DNA of 45,216 nt from Candidatus Arcticimaribacter sp. (GTDB lineage: Bacteria; Bacteroidota; Bacteroidia; Flavobacteriales; Flavobacteriaceae): the NCBI GenBank assembly GCA_003023645.1, contig PXYQ01000002.1:1-45216 (forward strand). Reading direction: 5' to 3'. The notes under the pieces are model-generated. The model searched no databases, was not told where the DNA came from, and saw nothing but the letters and a program-made list of their open reading frames with translations. The translations under genes were made by a program, and so were the position numbers. Positions 8,786-15,877 of the stretch are shown piece after piece (the first letter of the stretch is position 1; every line of letters begins with the position of its first letter).

Positions 8786-9046
8786 TTTGGGCGAGAAGTT
8801 TATCCGCTATAGGTGGGAGCTCTGGTGGGACCAAAATTAAAATCAAGCCTTCACGTAAAGCGGGAGCTTTTTTTATTTCCAACACTCACTTAATACTCAC
8901 TTCAGCACTCTATTTCATTTGTCGATTAACCCCAGTAAAACCCTTTAAATCATCAAAAACGTTAGAGAATGAAAACAAGCTTTGAAAACGGTTTTGTACA
9001 TTGTATTGATAAATTATATTAAACTTATAAAAGCAGAAAAGCACTA

Positions 9047-9673
9047 ATGGATTTAATCTATATTTTAGATATTACTGGAACATTTGCATTTGCAATTAGT
9101 GGAGCATTATTTGCTTCAGATAAAAAATTCGATTTATTTGGTGTAATTATTATTGCTTTTGTCACCGCAGTTGGAGGTGGAATGCTGAGAGATATTTTAA
9201 TGGATACTCATCCAATAAATTGGATTGGTGATTTAAATTATGTTTGGACAATTTTGATAGCAGTTATTTTTACTATGCTATTCAAAAGTAAAATAGCTCC
9301 ATTAAGTAAAACTATGTTTTTGTTTGATACCATTGGTATTGGTGTTTTTACTTTAATAGGAGTGCAAAAAGGATTTAGTTATGACTTACATCCTTTTGCA
9401 GCAATTATTATGGGTATGATTTCTGCAGTCTTTGGAGGTGTTCTAAGAGATGTTCTTACTAATCAAATACCTCTTATTTTTCAGAAAGAAATTTATGCGT
9501 CAGCTTGTCTTATCGGCGGTTTAGTTTTTTGGATATTGAATTATTTTGAGTTTTCCCAGTTTGTACAATTTTTTGTGACTTTAGTTTCAGTAATCTTGGT
9601 AAGATCTATAGCAGTAAAATTCCATTTAGAATTACCAAAAATTAATGATGATTTATTCAGTAAAATGAAATAA
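9047..9673 (+). CDS. TRIC (UPF0126/YicG) family cation channel protein
   Basis: Integral membrane protein of 208 residues, homologous to prokaryotic trimeric intracellular cation channels, which conduct K+ and other monovalent cations. It has the two inverted three-helix repeats of the family, each marked by a glycine-rich kink and LRD: GGGMLRD (43-49) and FGGVLRD (129-135), plus the seventh helix. Length and motif order are typical. The gene is visibly richer in A+T than the genes before the tRNA. It stands alone, with a 213-base spacer before it and gene debris behind it. Confidence 0.92.
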   Translation: MDLIYILDITGTFAFAISGALFASDKKFDLFGVIIIAFVTAVGGGMLRDILMDTHPINWIGDLNYVWTILIAVIFTMLFKSKIAPLSKTMFLFDTIGIGVFTLIGVQKGFSYDLHPFAAIIMGMISAVFGGVLRDVLTNQIPLIFQKEIYASACLIGGLVFWILNYFEFSQFVQFFVTLVSVILVRSIAVKFHLELPKINDDLFSKMK

Positions 9674-9861
9674 AGCAAATTAATTTTAAAAACAGCTTTG
9701 CACATTAGTTTCAGACAACAATGTATTATAAAAAAGATTTACAGTTTTTCAAAATCAAATTTTGTTACAGGACATATTGTCAACGATGGATAGCTCTATT
9801 GTGCCTCGTTCTTCTAGGTATATTTTTCTTTATTTTATCAATAACGTCAATATCCAATTGC

Positions 9862-10085
9862 CTAAAGAATTGATGTCTCAGCTTCTGCTGCTTCTATATT
9901 TTTATTGCTTCATTAGCTCAGTTTATTAAAGCTTTATAGGCAGTATCTTCTACTAGCCGCGTCTTCTGTGACAGTGTCTCTAATTCAACAGCACTAGGAC
10001 TCAATTTGTCCTGTAAGTAAGCCTTTGTCTGTTTTTTGTCTTCCTGCTTCTCATAGGTAGTCCTATAGATTGTCTGATCGATCTT
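9862..10085 (-). pseudogene. Decayed coding sequence, unrecognised coiled-coil protein
   Basis: The 529-base spacer 9674-10202 has no intact gene. On the minus strand from 10085 a frame reads IDQTIYRTTYEKQEDKKQ, then TKAYLQDKLSPSAVELETL and SQKTRLVEDTAYKALIN before a stop, and after a stop and one shift continues with NKNIEAAEAETSIL to a stop at 9862. The charged, heptad-like pattern looks like real former coding sequence, with at least one stop and one frameshift. I do not recognise the family. It could be the remains of a mobilisation or structural gene of the island. Confidence 0.35.
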
Positions 10086-10202
10086 TCATAAGTGATAATA
10101 ATCTCACAGATCAAGTGAAGTTTTTATACCTTTCTACTTCATAAATGTTTTGAAATACAAATGTTTGAAACGATTTAGCACTAGATTTATAAAACACCTA
10201 AC

Positions 10203-10748
10203 ATGAAACACACACTATTTTTATTACTTATACTAATAAGTTGTTCTAAAGAGGCACCATCCTCAGAACCACAGGATACGGTTGTTACTGAACCGGAAAT
10301 TATTGTTCCAGATTTTGATAATGATACGATCTATATGAAATTAAAACCCAAGTTACTCGATAGCTATTGGACTGCATTTAAAGAATCAGCATCATTATAT
10401 AACATTGATCTTTCTTATATCGATGAAGTTGCATTTGTTTCTGAAAACCTTCTTAATAATATTGCTGGAACGGCAAACGGATCTTGCGAACCGTATGTTC
10501 GAATTTTAGTTGATGAAACTACATTTAGAAATCTGAGTGCTGGTGAACAAGTTTTCCTAATGTATCATGAACTTGGTCACGATGTCTTTAACGCTTCTCA
10601 CGAAGGAGGCGGGTTAATGGCCCCTAATATTCGGTCTTTGGATTATAAACTTTTTCAAACGGAAGTTAAAGACTTTTTCACCGGAGTAGATTATGTTGAA
10701 TGGACTGATGAGGAGTGTGAATATATTCGGAGTATAATTGACAATTGA
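10203..10748 (+). CDS. Putative zinc-metalloprotease lipoprotein (HELGH)
   Basis: Lipoprotein of 181 residues. The signal peptide ends in the lipobox LISC (Cys14), followed by an acidic linker (15-40). The catalytic helix YHELGHDVFN holds H122, E123 and H126, the HExxH zinc site. A further His (H133) and the segment GGGLMAPN (135-142) that follows resemble the third ligand and Met-turn of metzincins, although the His is one residue further away than in the standard HExxHxxGxxH. It has a normal ATG start and a short spacer to the next lipoprotein gene. Substrate is unknown. The domain is seen from motifs only. Confidence 0.7.
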   Translation: MKHTLFLLLILISCSKEAPSSEPQDTVVTEPEIIVPDFDNDTIYMKLKPKLLDSYWTAFKESASLYNIDLSYIDEVAFVSENLLNNIAGTANGSCEPYVRILVDETTFRNLSAGEQVFLMYHELGHDVFNASHEGGGLMAPNIRSLDYKLFQTEVKDFFTGVDYVEWTDEECEYIRSIIDN

Positions 10749-10890
10749 CTTCCAGTAAAAACAGGAGAATAGTAAACGTGATATTTGGTAGGCACTACCA
10801 AGTTTTAGGTTTTTTCCTCAGCACTTTTTAATTATTAATAGAATCTTATTTAGTATTGATGTTTAATTTAAATTATATAATAACCACCCT

Positions 10891-11382
10891 ATGAAAACTA
10901 TATTTACTTTATTTGTTGCAACAATTGTATTGCTTTCTTGCAACAACAATATCAAAGAAATTGAAATTGACCGAACAGCTGGAGAATGGGTTTCATCTGG
11001 AGCAAAGTATGTTATTGGTTCTGACGAAAAAGTAGCGATCGTTAAAAAATTAATTGAAAATTATGCGGCCTTGGATGCAGAGGGTGTTTTCACTAATACA
11101 AGAGATTCGCTAAGGTTTTTCCCGTTCAATTCAAAGACTTCAGTGATGTTGACCGTTGACAATCTGAAGGAAATGTTTTCTTCATATGATTCAATAATTT
11201 CAAAACCAGTATACTATTTACCTTATGATTTGGAGGGGGTTAGAAGTATTGTTCAAGTAACATCTACAGAAACGAAATACAACAAAAATGGCACCGTTGA
11301 AGAAGATCTTCTATTAGAAAAATTCATCTTTGGAAAAAATGGCAAAATACATACAGTCAGACAATGGAGAGCTGCTTGGTAA
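10891..11382 (+). CDS. Lipoprotein with probable NTF2/SnoaL-like domain
   Basis: Lipoprotein of 163 residues with lipobox LLSC (Cys17). The mature part starts with a short linker and then shows the layout of a small cone-shaped NTF2-like domain: a helix KVAIVKKLIENYAALDAEGVF, then alternating strands, ending in FIFGKNGKIHTVRQWRAAW, the usual last strands of SnoaL-like proteins. The lipoprotein encoded at 11723 has a similar plan (helix, then strand ending in a Lys-Ile turn), suggesting they are distant paralogues. No catalytic residues can be named. Confidence 0.6.
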   Translation: MKTIFTLFVATIVLLSCNNNIKEIEIDRTAGEWVSSGAKYVIGSDEKVAIVKKLIENYAALDAEGVFTNTRDSLRFFPFNSKTSVMLTVDNLKEMFSSYDSIISKPVYYLPYDLEGVRSIVQVTSTETKYNKNGTVEEDLLLEKFIFGKNGKIHTVRQWRAAW

Positions 11383-11722
11383 AAGTGTTTTCTGTCAATC
11401 ATTCCTACTAAGTGGTTTTAATAACGAACCATCGACAATAAATTAGTCTAAGAAACAGGTCTAATTAATCAATCAAAGACTAAAATCAACTGGATGAAAA
11501 ACTATTCTGATTTTGTATATGAAACACTAATCAAACTTTATAAATGTGAGATGAGAACTTGGAGAAATATCTTTAAGTACAAAATCTAAAAACCAGAGGA
11601 GCTTCTTCACTTTAATTGATTTGTCCTTTCTACTAATTTTTTTTAAGTATTATGATTTGCAATACAACTTGCAATGTGCAATATATTCTTATATTTAAAT
11701 ATTGTTAACTAAATTTTTAAAA
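11383..11722. other. 340-base A+T-rich spacer without a clear gene
   Basis: No promoter with both elements and no terminator is evident. A 31-codon ATG frame at 11494-11589 (MKNYSDFVYETLIKLYKC...) is the only open stretch; it has no recognisable family and may be chance or debris. Confidence 0.5.
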
Positions 11723-12253
11723 ATGAAAAAACTATTATTATGTACGGTACTTGCAGCATCTTTAATTTCATGCCAAGCTCCAGCCGAAAAAGGATCGGAT
11801 CATTCTCACGAATCAACTATTATTGGATATGAATTTAGTGATGCAGGTGAAAAACAGAATCTGATAGCTGGAGACATTTCTATAATTGATACGTATATGG
11901 AATTTATTCAGGCGCACAACGACCGCGATATTGATAAAATCATGGACATGGTTCAAGACTCAATTCTAATTAAGACTCAAGACGCTCGAGAATTAAAGGG
12001 AAAGTCTACTCATAGACAAGCTTTGGAAAAATGGTTCCCAGAGAGTAATCCGGTGTGGACTGTTAGATGGATGGCTACTAATACTGTTGAGGTTAAAGAT
12101 GGAGAAAACAGACATTGGCTAACAACAGGTATTGAAATTACCGAGACACTCGATAATAAAGAAATAAAAAGAGAGCAAATTCTGGATGTTAATTTTGTCG
12201 GCAAGATGATTAAAGAGGTTAGCATCTACGAAAGATCAAAACCAATAGAATAA
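11723..12253 (+). CDS. Lipoprotein with NTF2/SnoaL-like domain
   Basis: Lipoprotein of 176 residues. ATG at 11723 is preferred over an in-frame TTG seven codons upstream because it begins the signal peptide directly; the lipobox is LISC (Cys17). A His-rich linker (SDHSHES) precedes a SnoaL-like domain: helix IIDTYMEFIQAHNDRDIDKIM, the strand DSILIKTQDARELKGKSTH, then Trp-rich strands (WTVRWMATN, HWLTTGIEI) and the closing DVNFVGKMIKEVSIYERS. This pattern is typical of secreted ketosteroid-isomerase-like proteins. Binding partner or activity unknown. A strong terminator follows directly. Confidence 0.72.
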   Translation: MKKLLLCTVLAASLISCQAPAEKGSDHSHESTIIGYEFSDAGEKQNLIAGDISIIDTYMEFIQAHNDRDIDKIMDMVQDSILIKTQDARELKGKSTHRQALEKWFPESNPVWTVRWMATNTVEVKDGENRHWLTTGIEITETLDNKEIKREQILDVNFVGKMIKEVSIYERSKPIE

Positions 12254-12266
12254 CGATATTCTAAAG

Positions 12267-12290
12267 CCCTCCCTAGCGGAGGGTTTTTTG
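12267..12290 (+). terminator. Intrinsic terminator after the SnoaL-like lipoprotein
   Basis: CCCTCC (12267-12272), a five-base loop and GGAGGG (12278-12283) followed by TTTTTT. Confidence 0.85.
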
Positions 12291-12444
12291 TTTTTTTATT
12301 CTGTCAAGATCGCATTTAACGAACCAATCGAACGACTCAAGACATTGGGCAAGATTTTCTTCAAGGGCACTAAAGAAGATTAAAGAAGCTCAGGTTGTTA
12401 ATATTATCGGCACTTTTAATTTCTAATCACAATCTATATTATAA

Positions 12445-13254
12445 ATGAAAAAATTAATGTTACTTTTTATCGCTTTATTGTCAATATCTGCATATGCACA
12501 AGATGACAACACCTATGAATCTGCTCTTTACATCAACGATGTAGCTATTTCTGAAATGCCAAGATTTGTCGAATTACATAAAAAATTCACAGATATGTCT
12601 TTAGGAGAAAACAGAACAATGACAGGCGAATGGGTTTTTAGACACTGGTATGGGTCAGGTCACAGCTTTGTTATTTACAATCAATACAACTCTATGGAAG
12701 ATTTTCATAAGGATGCTGATATTGCAAATCAAAACATTAGAGCAAAAATAGACACAACAAAAGATACAAGTGTAAAAGAAACTCTTATGAAAGAATGGGC
12801 AGAATACAGAGCCTTTTCTAATGGTCATTCCGATGAAATTCGAGTAGCAAACAAGGCAACTGGTTTTTATCAACTTGAAGAAACAGATTTTGATATTCCT
12901 TTTGCAATGGTAGTTGGAAAATATAATTCTTCTGGTGCTTGGGGAACAATGGGAACAGCTTTTTTTGACTGGGCAATTAAAAATTCTGTAGACAATGGAT
13001 CATCAATGTCTGGTGGGGTTTCTTACCACTATATGGGAACGAGTTTTGAAGTAGAAGTATGGCAATGTTATACAAATCTAGTTGAATTCGCAAAAGGGGT
13101 AACAGCAAGAGCTGAAGAAACCGAAGAAGCTATTAAAGCAAAGAAAACATTTTGGAGCTTAGTCGATGGTGCTCATGAAGATCAAATTTACCTCCATATT
13201 GGACATGTAAATATGGAAAAAGGAATTTTTGATTTAGCAGGTAAAGACCGCTAA
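12445..13254 (+). CDS. Secreted protein with internal alpha/beta duplication, unknown family
   Basis: Secreted protein of 269 residues with a clear signal peptide (1-19, cleavage at AYAQ-D). I do not recognise a named family. The mature chain contains two similar halves: residues 59-87 (MTGEWVFRHWYGSGHSFVIY...) and 188-215 (MSGGVSYHYMGTSFEVEVW...) both show M-x-G, aromatic strand, glycine turn, hydrophobic strand, then an NxxEF/SMEDF helix start. Such a repeat would suit two ferredoxin-like units, as in dimeric alpha-beta barrel proteins, but this is inference. It stands alone, bounded by terminators on both sides. Confidence 0.7.
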   Translation: MKKLMLLFIALLSISAYAQDDNTYESALYINDVAISEMPRFVELHKKFTDMSLGENRTMTGEWVFRHWYGSGHSFVIYNQYNSMEDFHKDADIANQNIRAKIDTTKDTSVKETLMKEWAEYRAFSNGHSDEIRVANKATGFYQLEETDFDIPFAMVVGKYNSSGAWGTMGTAFFDWAIKNSVDNGSSMSGGVSYHYMGTSFEVEVWQCYTNLVEFAKGVTARAEETEEAIKAKKTFWSLVDGAHEDQIYLHIGHVNMEKGIFDLAGKDR

Positions 13255-13270
13255 AAAAATCTATTTATAA

Positions 13271-13295
13271 AAAGGCGCTTCGGCGCTTTTTTTTT
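13271..13295 (+). terminator. Intrinsic terminator with TTCG tetraloop
   Basis: AAGGCGC-TTCG-GCGCTT stem-loop followed by a run of nine or more T, just after the secreted protein gene. Confidence 0.85.
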
Positions 13296-13424
13296 GCCTT
13301 AAATCGAATTCTTTATCTACTTCAATAGTATCATTTTCTACAAAGACACCCAATCGATTTTTTTAATGTCAATTTTAAAATTAACAAGTGTAATTTAGAA
13401 AAATATACATACCTTAAAGAAAAA

Positions 13425-13610
13425 ATGAAGTTTTTAGAAAAGTACTATCCCGTTATTCTAGCATTTTTAAGCTTTTTGTACTCTGTGTTTTTATGGTTTT
13501 CAGGAAGTGAGCTTGAGGGAATTTATGTAGGAATTTGGCCTGTAACGATTTTAGCTTTTGCGATTGTTATAAGACAAAGAAGGAATGATGATAAAAACAA
13601 CCGAATATGA
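13425..13610 (+). CDS. Small two-helix membrane protein
   Basis: A 61-residue protein with two hydrophobic helices (about 8-27 and 32-49) joined by a GSELEGIYVG turn, and a basic tail (RQRRNDDKNN) that should stay in the cytoplasm. No named family is recognised. Its last codons overlap the start of the next gene (ATGA), a sign of coupled translation. Confidence 0.6.
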   Translation: MKFLEKYYPVILAFLSFLYSVFLWFSGSELEGIYVGIWPVTILAFAIVIRQRRNDDKNNRI

Positions 13611-13801
13611 ATAAAAATGGAATAATGTTTATTGTTGGTTCAGTCATATTTGTCACGTACATTTATTTTTATTTTAAAATAATTATCAGACAACACAAAG
13701 ACGAACGTCAAGATTTTCAATCGCACGATACAAATGATTTCGACGGAATAGGGAATCAAGGACGAATTCCGGATAAGAAACCAAAAAACAGAGCCTTTTA
13801 A
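13607..13801 (+). CDS. Small single-pass membrane protein
   Basis: A 64-residue protein with one N-terminal membrane helix (about 7-27) and a hydrophilic, charged tail of about 35 residues. The ATG shares four bases with the previous stop, so the two small proteins are probably made together. Function unknown. It ends 17 bases before the distal copy of the tRNA terminator, which probably terminates this pair. Confidence 0.55.
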   Translation: MNKNGIMFIVGSVIFVTYIYFYFKIIIRQHKDERQDFQSHDTNDFDGIGNQGRIPDKKPKNRAF

Positions 13802-13816
13802 TTACACAGACTCATT

Positions 13817-13868
13817 GGAAGCCTCTACATTATGTAGAGGCTTTTTTGTTTTGGGGTAAGATGTTTAT
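13817..13868 (+). repeat. Distal copy of the tRNA-proximal terminator repeat
   Basis: A 52-base segment nearly identical to the region from GGAAGCC to TTTAT in the tandem repeats after the tRNA (8647 onward and 8752 onward). It includes the stem-loop, the TTTTTTGTTTT tract and the following G-rich tail with TTTAT. It lacks the tRNA 3' end. Confidence 0.8.
13819..13848 (+). terminator. Terminator within the distal repeat
   Basis: AAGCCTCTACA and TGTAGAGGCTT form an eleven-pair perfect stem with a short loop, followed by six T. Pairing is better than in the two copies beside the tRNA. Confidence 0.8.
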
Positions 13869-13897
13869 TTGTTAAAGTAAGTACTTCAAGGATATTA

Positions 13898-14122
13898 TTA
13901 CTCTATAACCTCATAGTCAATGCTTAATTTTCGCAAAGACCTTAGAGCAGAACCAGAACTCTTATCTCCTATCTCAATGTCTACAGGGTCTCCTTCCAAA
14001 AGGATGTCGGTAAGCTCTTTGGACAAAGAGTCACTTACGTTAGAAGAAATTTCCGCAATACATTGGGCAATGGCTCTTCTATCGGGCCGCTGAGCATCAC
14101 AAGACAATAAGTTTATTTTCAT
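13898..14122 (-). CDS. Small hypothetical protein, possible L7/L12 C-terminal-like fold
   Basis: Protein of 74 residues from ATG at 14122; an open frame ten codons longer exists but its start would be atypical. The order helix (RRAIAQCIAEIS), helix (SLSKELTDILLEG), strand (DPVDIEIG), helix (SSGSALRSLRKL) and strand (DYEVIE) resembles the C-terminal domain of ribosomal protein L7/L12, which in other proteins mediates binding to translation factors or ClpS-like adaptors. This is a fold guess from pattern only. It lies just outside the distal repeat. Confidence 0.55.
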   Translation of the reverse strand: MKINLLSCDAQRPDRRAIAQCIAEISSNVSDSLSKELTDILLEGDPVDIEIGDKSSGSALRSLRKLSIDYEVIE

Positions 14123-14281
14123 AGTTCTTTCTATGGAATAAATATAAGGCAAACCACCGCGAAAGGAAGAGTGTTTGAACTATAAAAACCAAGTCCTGCA
14201 TAGTCGAGACAAATTTTAAACTTAAAAAAAGGAATGACCATAGCAGTTGAATCGGTTTTCTTTCACTCGTTTCAAGTGAGT

Positions 14282-14539
14282 TTAAGTGCCAATTAATTTC
14301 AGTTTTTCTACCCGTGATAATTTTTTGATTTCGTATTCTCGTTTTGATGCAGTCGATCGATCGGGATGCATTTCAGAATACACTAAGTCAACAGGTCTTC
14401 TATTTCTTGTGTACTTGGCTCCCTTTTTTGAATCGTTGTGTTCAGCGATTCTTCTTTCTCGGTCAGTTGTAATACCCGTGTACAAACTTCCGTCTGAGCA
14501 TGCAACAATATAGACCCACCACTCTTTTTCTTCCTCCAT
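14282..14539 (-). CDS. GIY-YIG domain protein (UPF0213/YhbQ-like)
   Basis: Protein of 85 residues made of a single GIY-YIG nuclease-type domain. The two strands are WVYIVACSDGSLYTG, with the YIV and YTG variants of the GIY...YIG signature; the catalytic-type Arg lies in RERRIAEHN, followed by the KGAKYTRNRRPVDLVYSE strand and the Glu-containing helix ASKREYEIKKL. Stand-alone proteins of this family are very common and their cellular role is not settled. ATG at 14539 is used; the codon before it is TTG. Confidence 0.9.
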   Translation of the reverse strand: MEEEKEWWVYIVACSDGSLYTGITTDRERRIAEHNDSKKGAKYTRNRRPVDLVYSEMHPDRSTASKREYEIKKLSRVEKLKLIGT

Positions 14540-14631
14540 CAAGTACGAATATCAGCTTCTGTCTAACCAAGATATAAAATCTTCGCCATAGTAATTTTAG
14601 AATTCATTCCTCTTTTTTAAGAATGTTCCTT

Positions 14632-14844
14632 TCAAAATAAACTCACGATATAGAGCCAAAGTTTTTTCCAGACGAGGTATAATAAGTGTCCAGCAATTAA
14701 ACCAATAGCAAGTATTTTTTGACTTAAATTTTTTCCGCCAAAGAAGTTGAGTTTTTGAACAAGAACATAAGAAAGCACCATGCTAATTAAAATCCATAAA
14801 CCAAAAGCAGCGTAATCAATTAGGGTGAATAAGAAAATCATCAT
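14632..14844 (-). CDS. Small hydrophobic membrane protein
   Basis: Protein of 70 residues from ATG at 14844 (a TTG start six codons earlier is possible). Almost the whole chain is hydrophobic, with two or three membrane helices and few charges (QKLNFFGGKNLSQK loop). No family recognised. It follows the AraC-type gene by about 40 bases on the same strand. Confidence 0.5.
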   Translation of the reverse strand: MMIFLFTLIDYAAFGLWILISMVLSYVLVQKLNFFGGKNLSQKILAIGLIAGHLLYLVWKKLWLYIVSLF

Positions 14845-14886
14845 GAATCGAATATACAGCAATTGAGTGACATTTACTTTTATTAT

Positions 14887-15738
14887 TTAACCGTCGGCAG
14901 TAGGATTGTTCTTAAAGGCCGATGGATTTTCTCCACTTATTTTTTTAAACGTACGGTTGAAGTACGATAAACTTTCGAAGCCACATCCATAACAAGCCTC
15001 GCTTACATTCTTTCCAGCGAGGAGCAAGCGTTTGGCCTGTGAAATCCGATACTGGTTTAAAAAGGCTGTAAAGGTGTTTCCACTGTGTTTTTTGAAGTAT
15101 CGACAAAAAGCTTCTTTACTTAGGTTCACCAATTGCGCCACTTCTTCGACCTTAATTTTTCGGATGTAGTGTTCATCAATAAAAGAATAGACCTTTTGTA
15201 AGCGCTGCCGCTGTTTTTTATCTGAACTGTTATACACGGGTTGTTTGTGTAAAAGTTCAAACTCTACAGACAAAGCAAGCGTTTTCAAAATTTGGATAAC
15301 AGCAATGAATTGATCAAAAGCACCGAGCAAATGCAGGGTTTTGATTTGTTCTCCGACGATCTGCTTTGTTTTTCCATAAAAAACAATTCCATGTTGCGCT
15401 TGTTCAAATAAGGTGTGAATGCTCGAAAGCTCTCGAACCTGCTTAAAAACCTGTTCTTTAAATGACGGACTAATATGCAAAACCTCTTTCCTGTATGCGG
15501 TCTTTATTCCGTAATCAAAATTCAAATGTGGAATATTTGATCCAATCAACACCAGGTCGCTTTGTTGGTAATTGGAACGATGCTTTCCAACATGTCGAAT
15601 TCCATCTGCTCCTTCGATATATACGAGTTCATATTCTGGATGAAAATGCCAAAAAAACAAGTCATTCAATTTAGGATCATGTAATAATCGAAACGAACTC
15701 TTGTCGTCGGGTTGAATGTTTTCAAGTTGAATTTTCAT
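14887..15738 (-). CDS. AraC family transcriptional regulator
   Basis: Regulator of 283 residues with an N-terminal cupin-like sensing domain (about 1-140, with FFWHFHPEYELVYIEG and GKHRSNYQQSDLVLIGSNIPH) and a C-terminal AraC double helix-turn-helix (about 183-280). The HTH shows VEEVAQLVNLSKEAFCRYFK and the signature ISQAKRLLLAGKNVSEACYGCGF..LSYFNRTFKK. The gene is divergent from the dioxygenase-symporter-SDR operon, which it probably controls in response to a small molecule bound by the cupin domain. The intergenic palindrome is a candidate operator. Confidence 0.92.
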   Translation of the reverse strand: MKIQLENIQPDDKSSFRLLHDPKLNDLFFWHFHPEYELVYIEGADGIRHVGKHRSNYQQSDLVLIGSNIPHLNFDYGIKTAYRKEVLHISPSFKEQVFKQVRELSSIHTLFEQAQHGIVFYGKTKQIVGEQIKTLHLLGAFDQFIAVIQILKTLALSVEFELLHKQPVYNSSDKKQRQRLQKVYSFIDEHYIRKIKVEEVAQLVNLSKEAFCRYFKKHSGNTFTAFLNQYRISQAKRLLLAGKNVSEACYGCGFESLSYFNRTFKKISGENPSAFKNNPTADG

Positions 15739-15804
15739 TAAATTGTCATTTACTACACTTAATTAACGCTATTTTGTCAATATAGTTCAAATTACAATCA
15801 ACAT

Positions 15805-15820
15805 CAAGGTTGTGACCTTG
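15805..15820. promoter_or_regulatory. Palindromic operator candidate
   Basis: CAAGGT-TGTG-ACCTTG is a perfect inverted repeat with six-base arms. It covers the -33 TTG of the dioxygenase promoter and lies in the spacer between the AraC-type gene and the operon. A bound regulator here would touch RNA polymerase directly. Confidence 0.55.
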
Positions 15821-15840
15821 TTTTTATACTTATAGATTTG
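15810..15840 (+). promoter_or_regulatory. Promoter of the dioxygenase operon
   Basis: TTG (15810-15812), a 20-bp spacer and TAGATTTG (15833-15840) match the full Bacteroidota promoter. The start codon is 37 bases further on, preceded by a purine-rich AAGGAAGAAG. Confidence 0.65.
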
Positions 15841-15877
15841 AATTATATATTTCCAGATTAACGTATAAGGAAGAAGT

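Larger units (their letters stand above)
8607..8833 (+). repeat. Tandem repeats of the tRNA 3' end and downstream terminator
   Basis: Copy 1 (8607-8702) starts in the T loop of the tRNA gene and runs through its terminator to TTTATCCGC. Copy 2 (8712-8807) repeats the same 96 bases with few changes, including the last 17 bases of the tRNA. A third, partial copy (8817-8833) has only the tRNA end, with CTGG replacing CAGG. The period is 105 bases. The 17-base tRNA end therefore occurs three times, as expected for repeated attachment-site formation at a tRNA 3' end, or for simple tandem duplication. Confidence 0.85.
8834..13868. mobile_element. Putative decayed genomic island between tRNA-end repeats and a distal terminator repeat
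   Basis: The segment begins after the third copy of the tRNA 3' end and stops at a 52-base copy of the tRNA-proximal terminator region. Its content differs from the flanks: small secreted or membrane proteins, long A+T-rich spacers and gene debris. A hand count of 9061-9120 gives 18 G+C of 60, against 31 of 60 for 4861-4920 in dusB; these are small samples. No integrase, transposase or phage gene is seen, so any mobility genes have been lost or were never present. An alternative is that the distal terminator copy is a dispersed genomic repeat unrelated to integration. Confidence 0.45.

Noticed and set aside
12300-12424. Protein-like words (FNEPIERLKTLGKIFFKGTK and KEAQVVNIIGTFNF) in two frames
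   Set aside because: Too short and in different frames; may be debris of the island but cannot be assigned.
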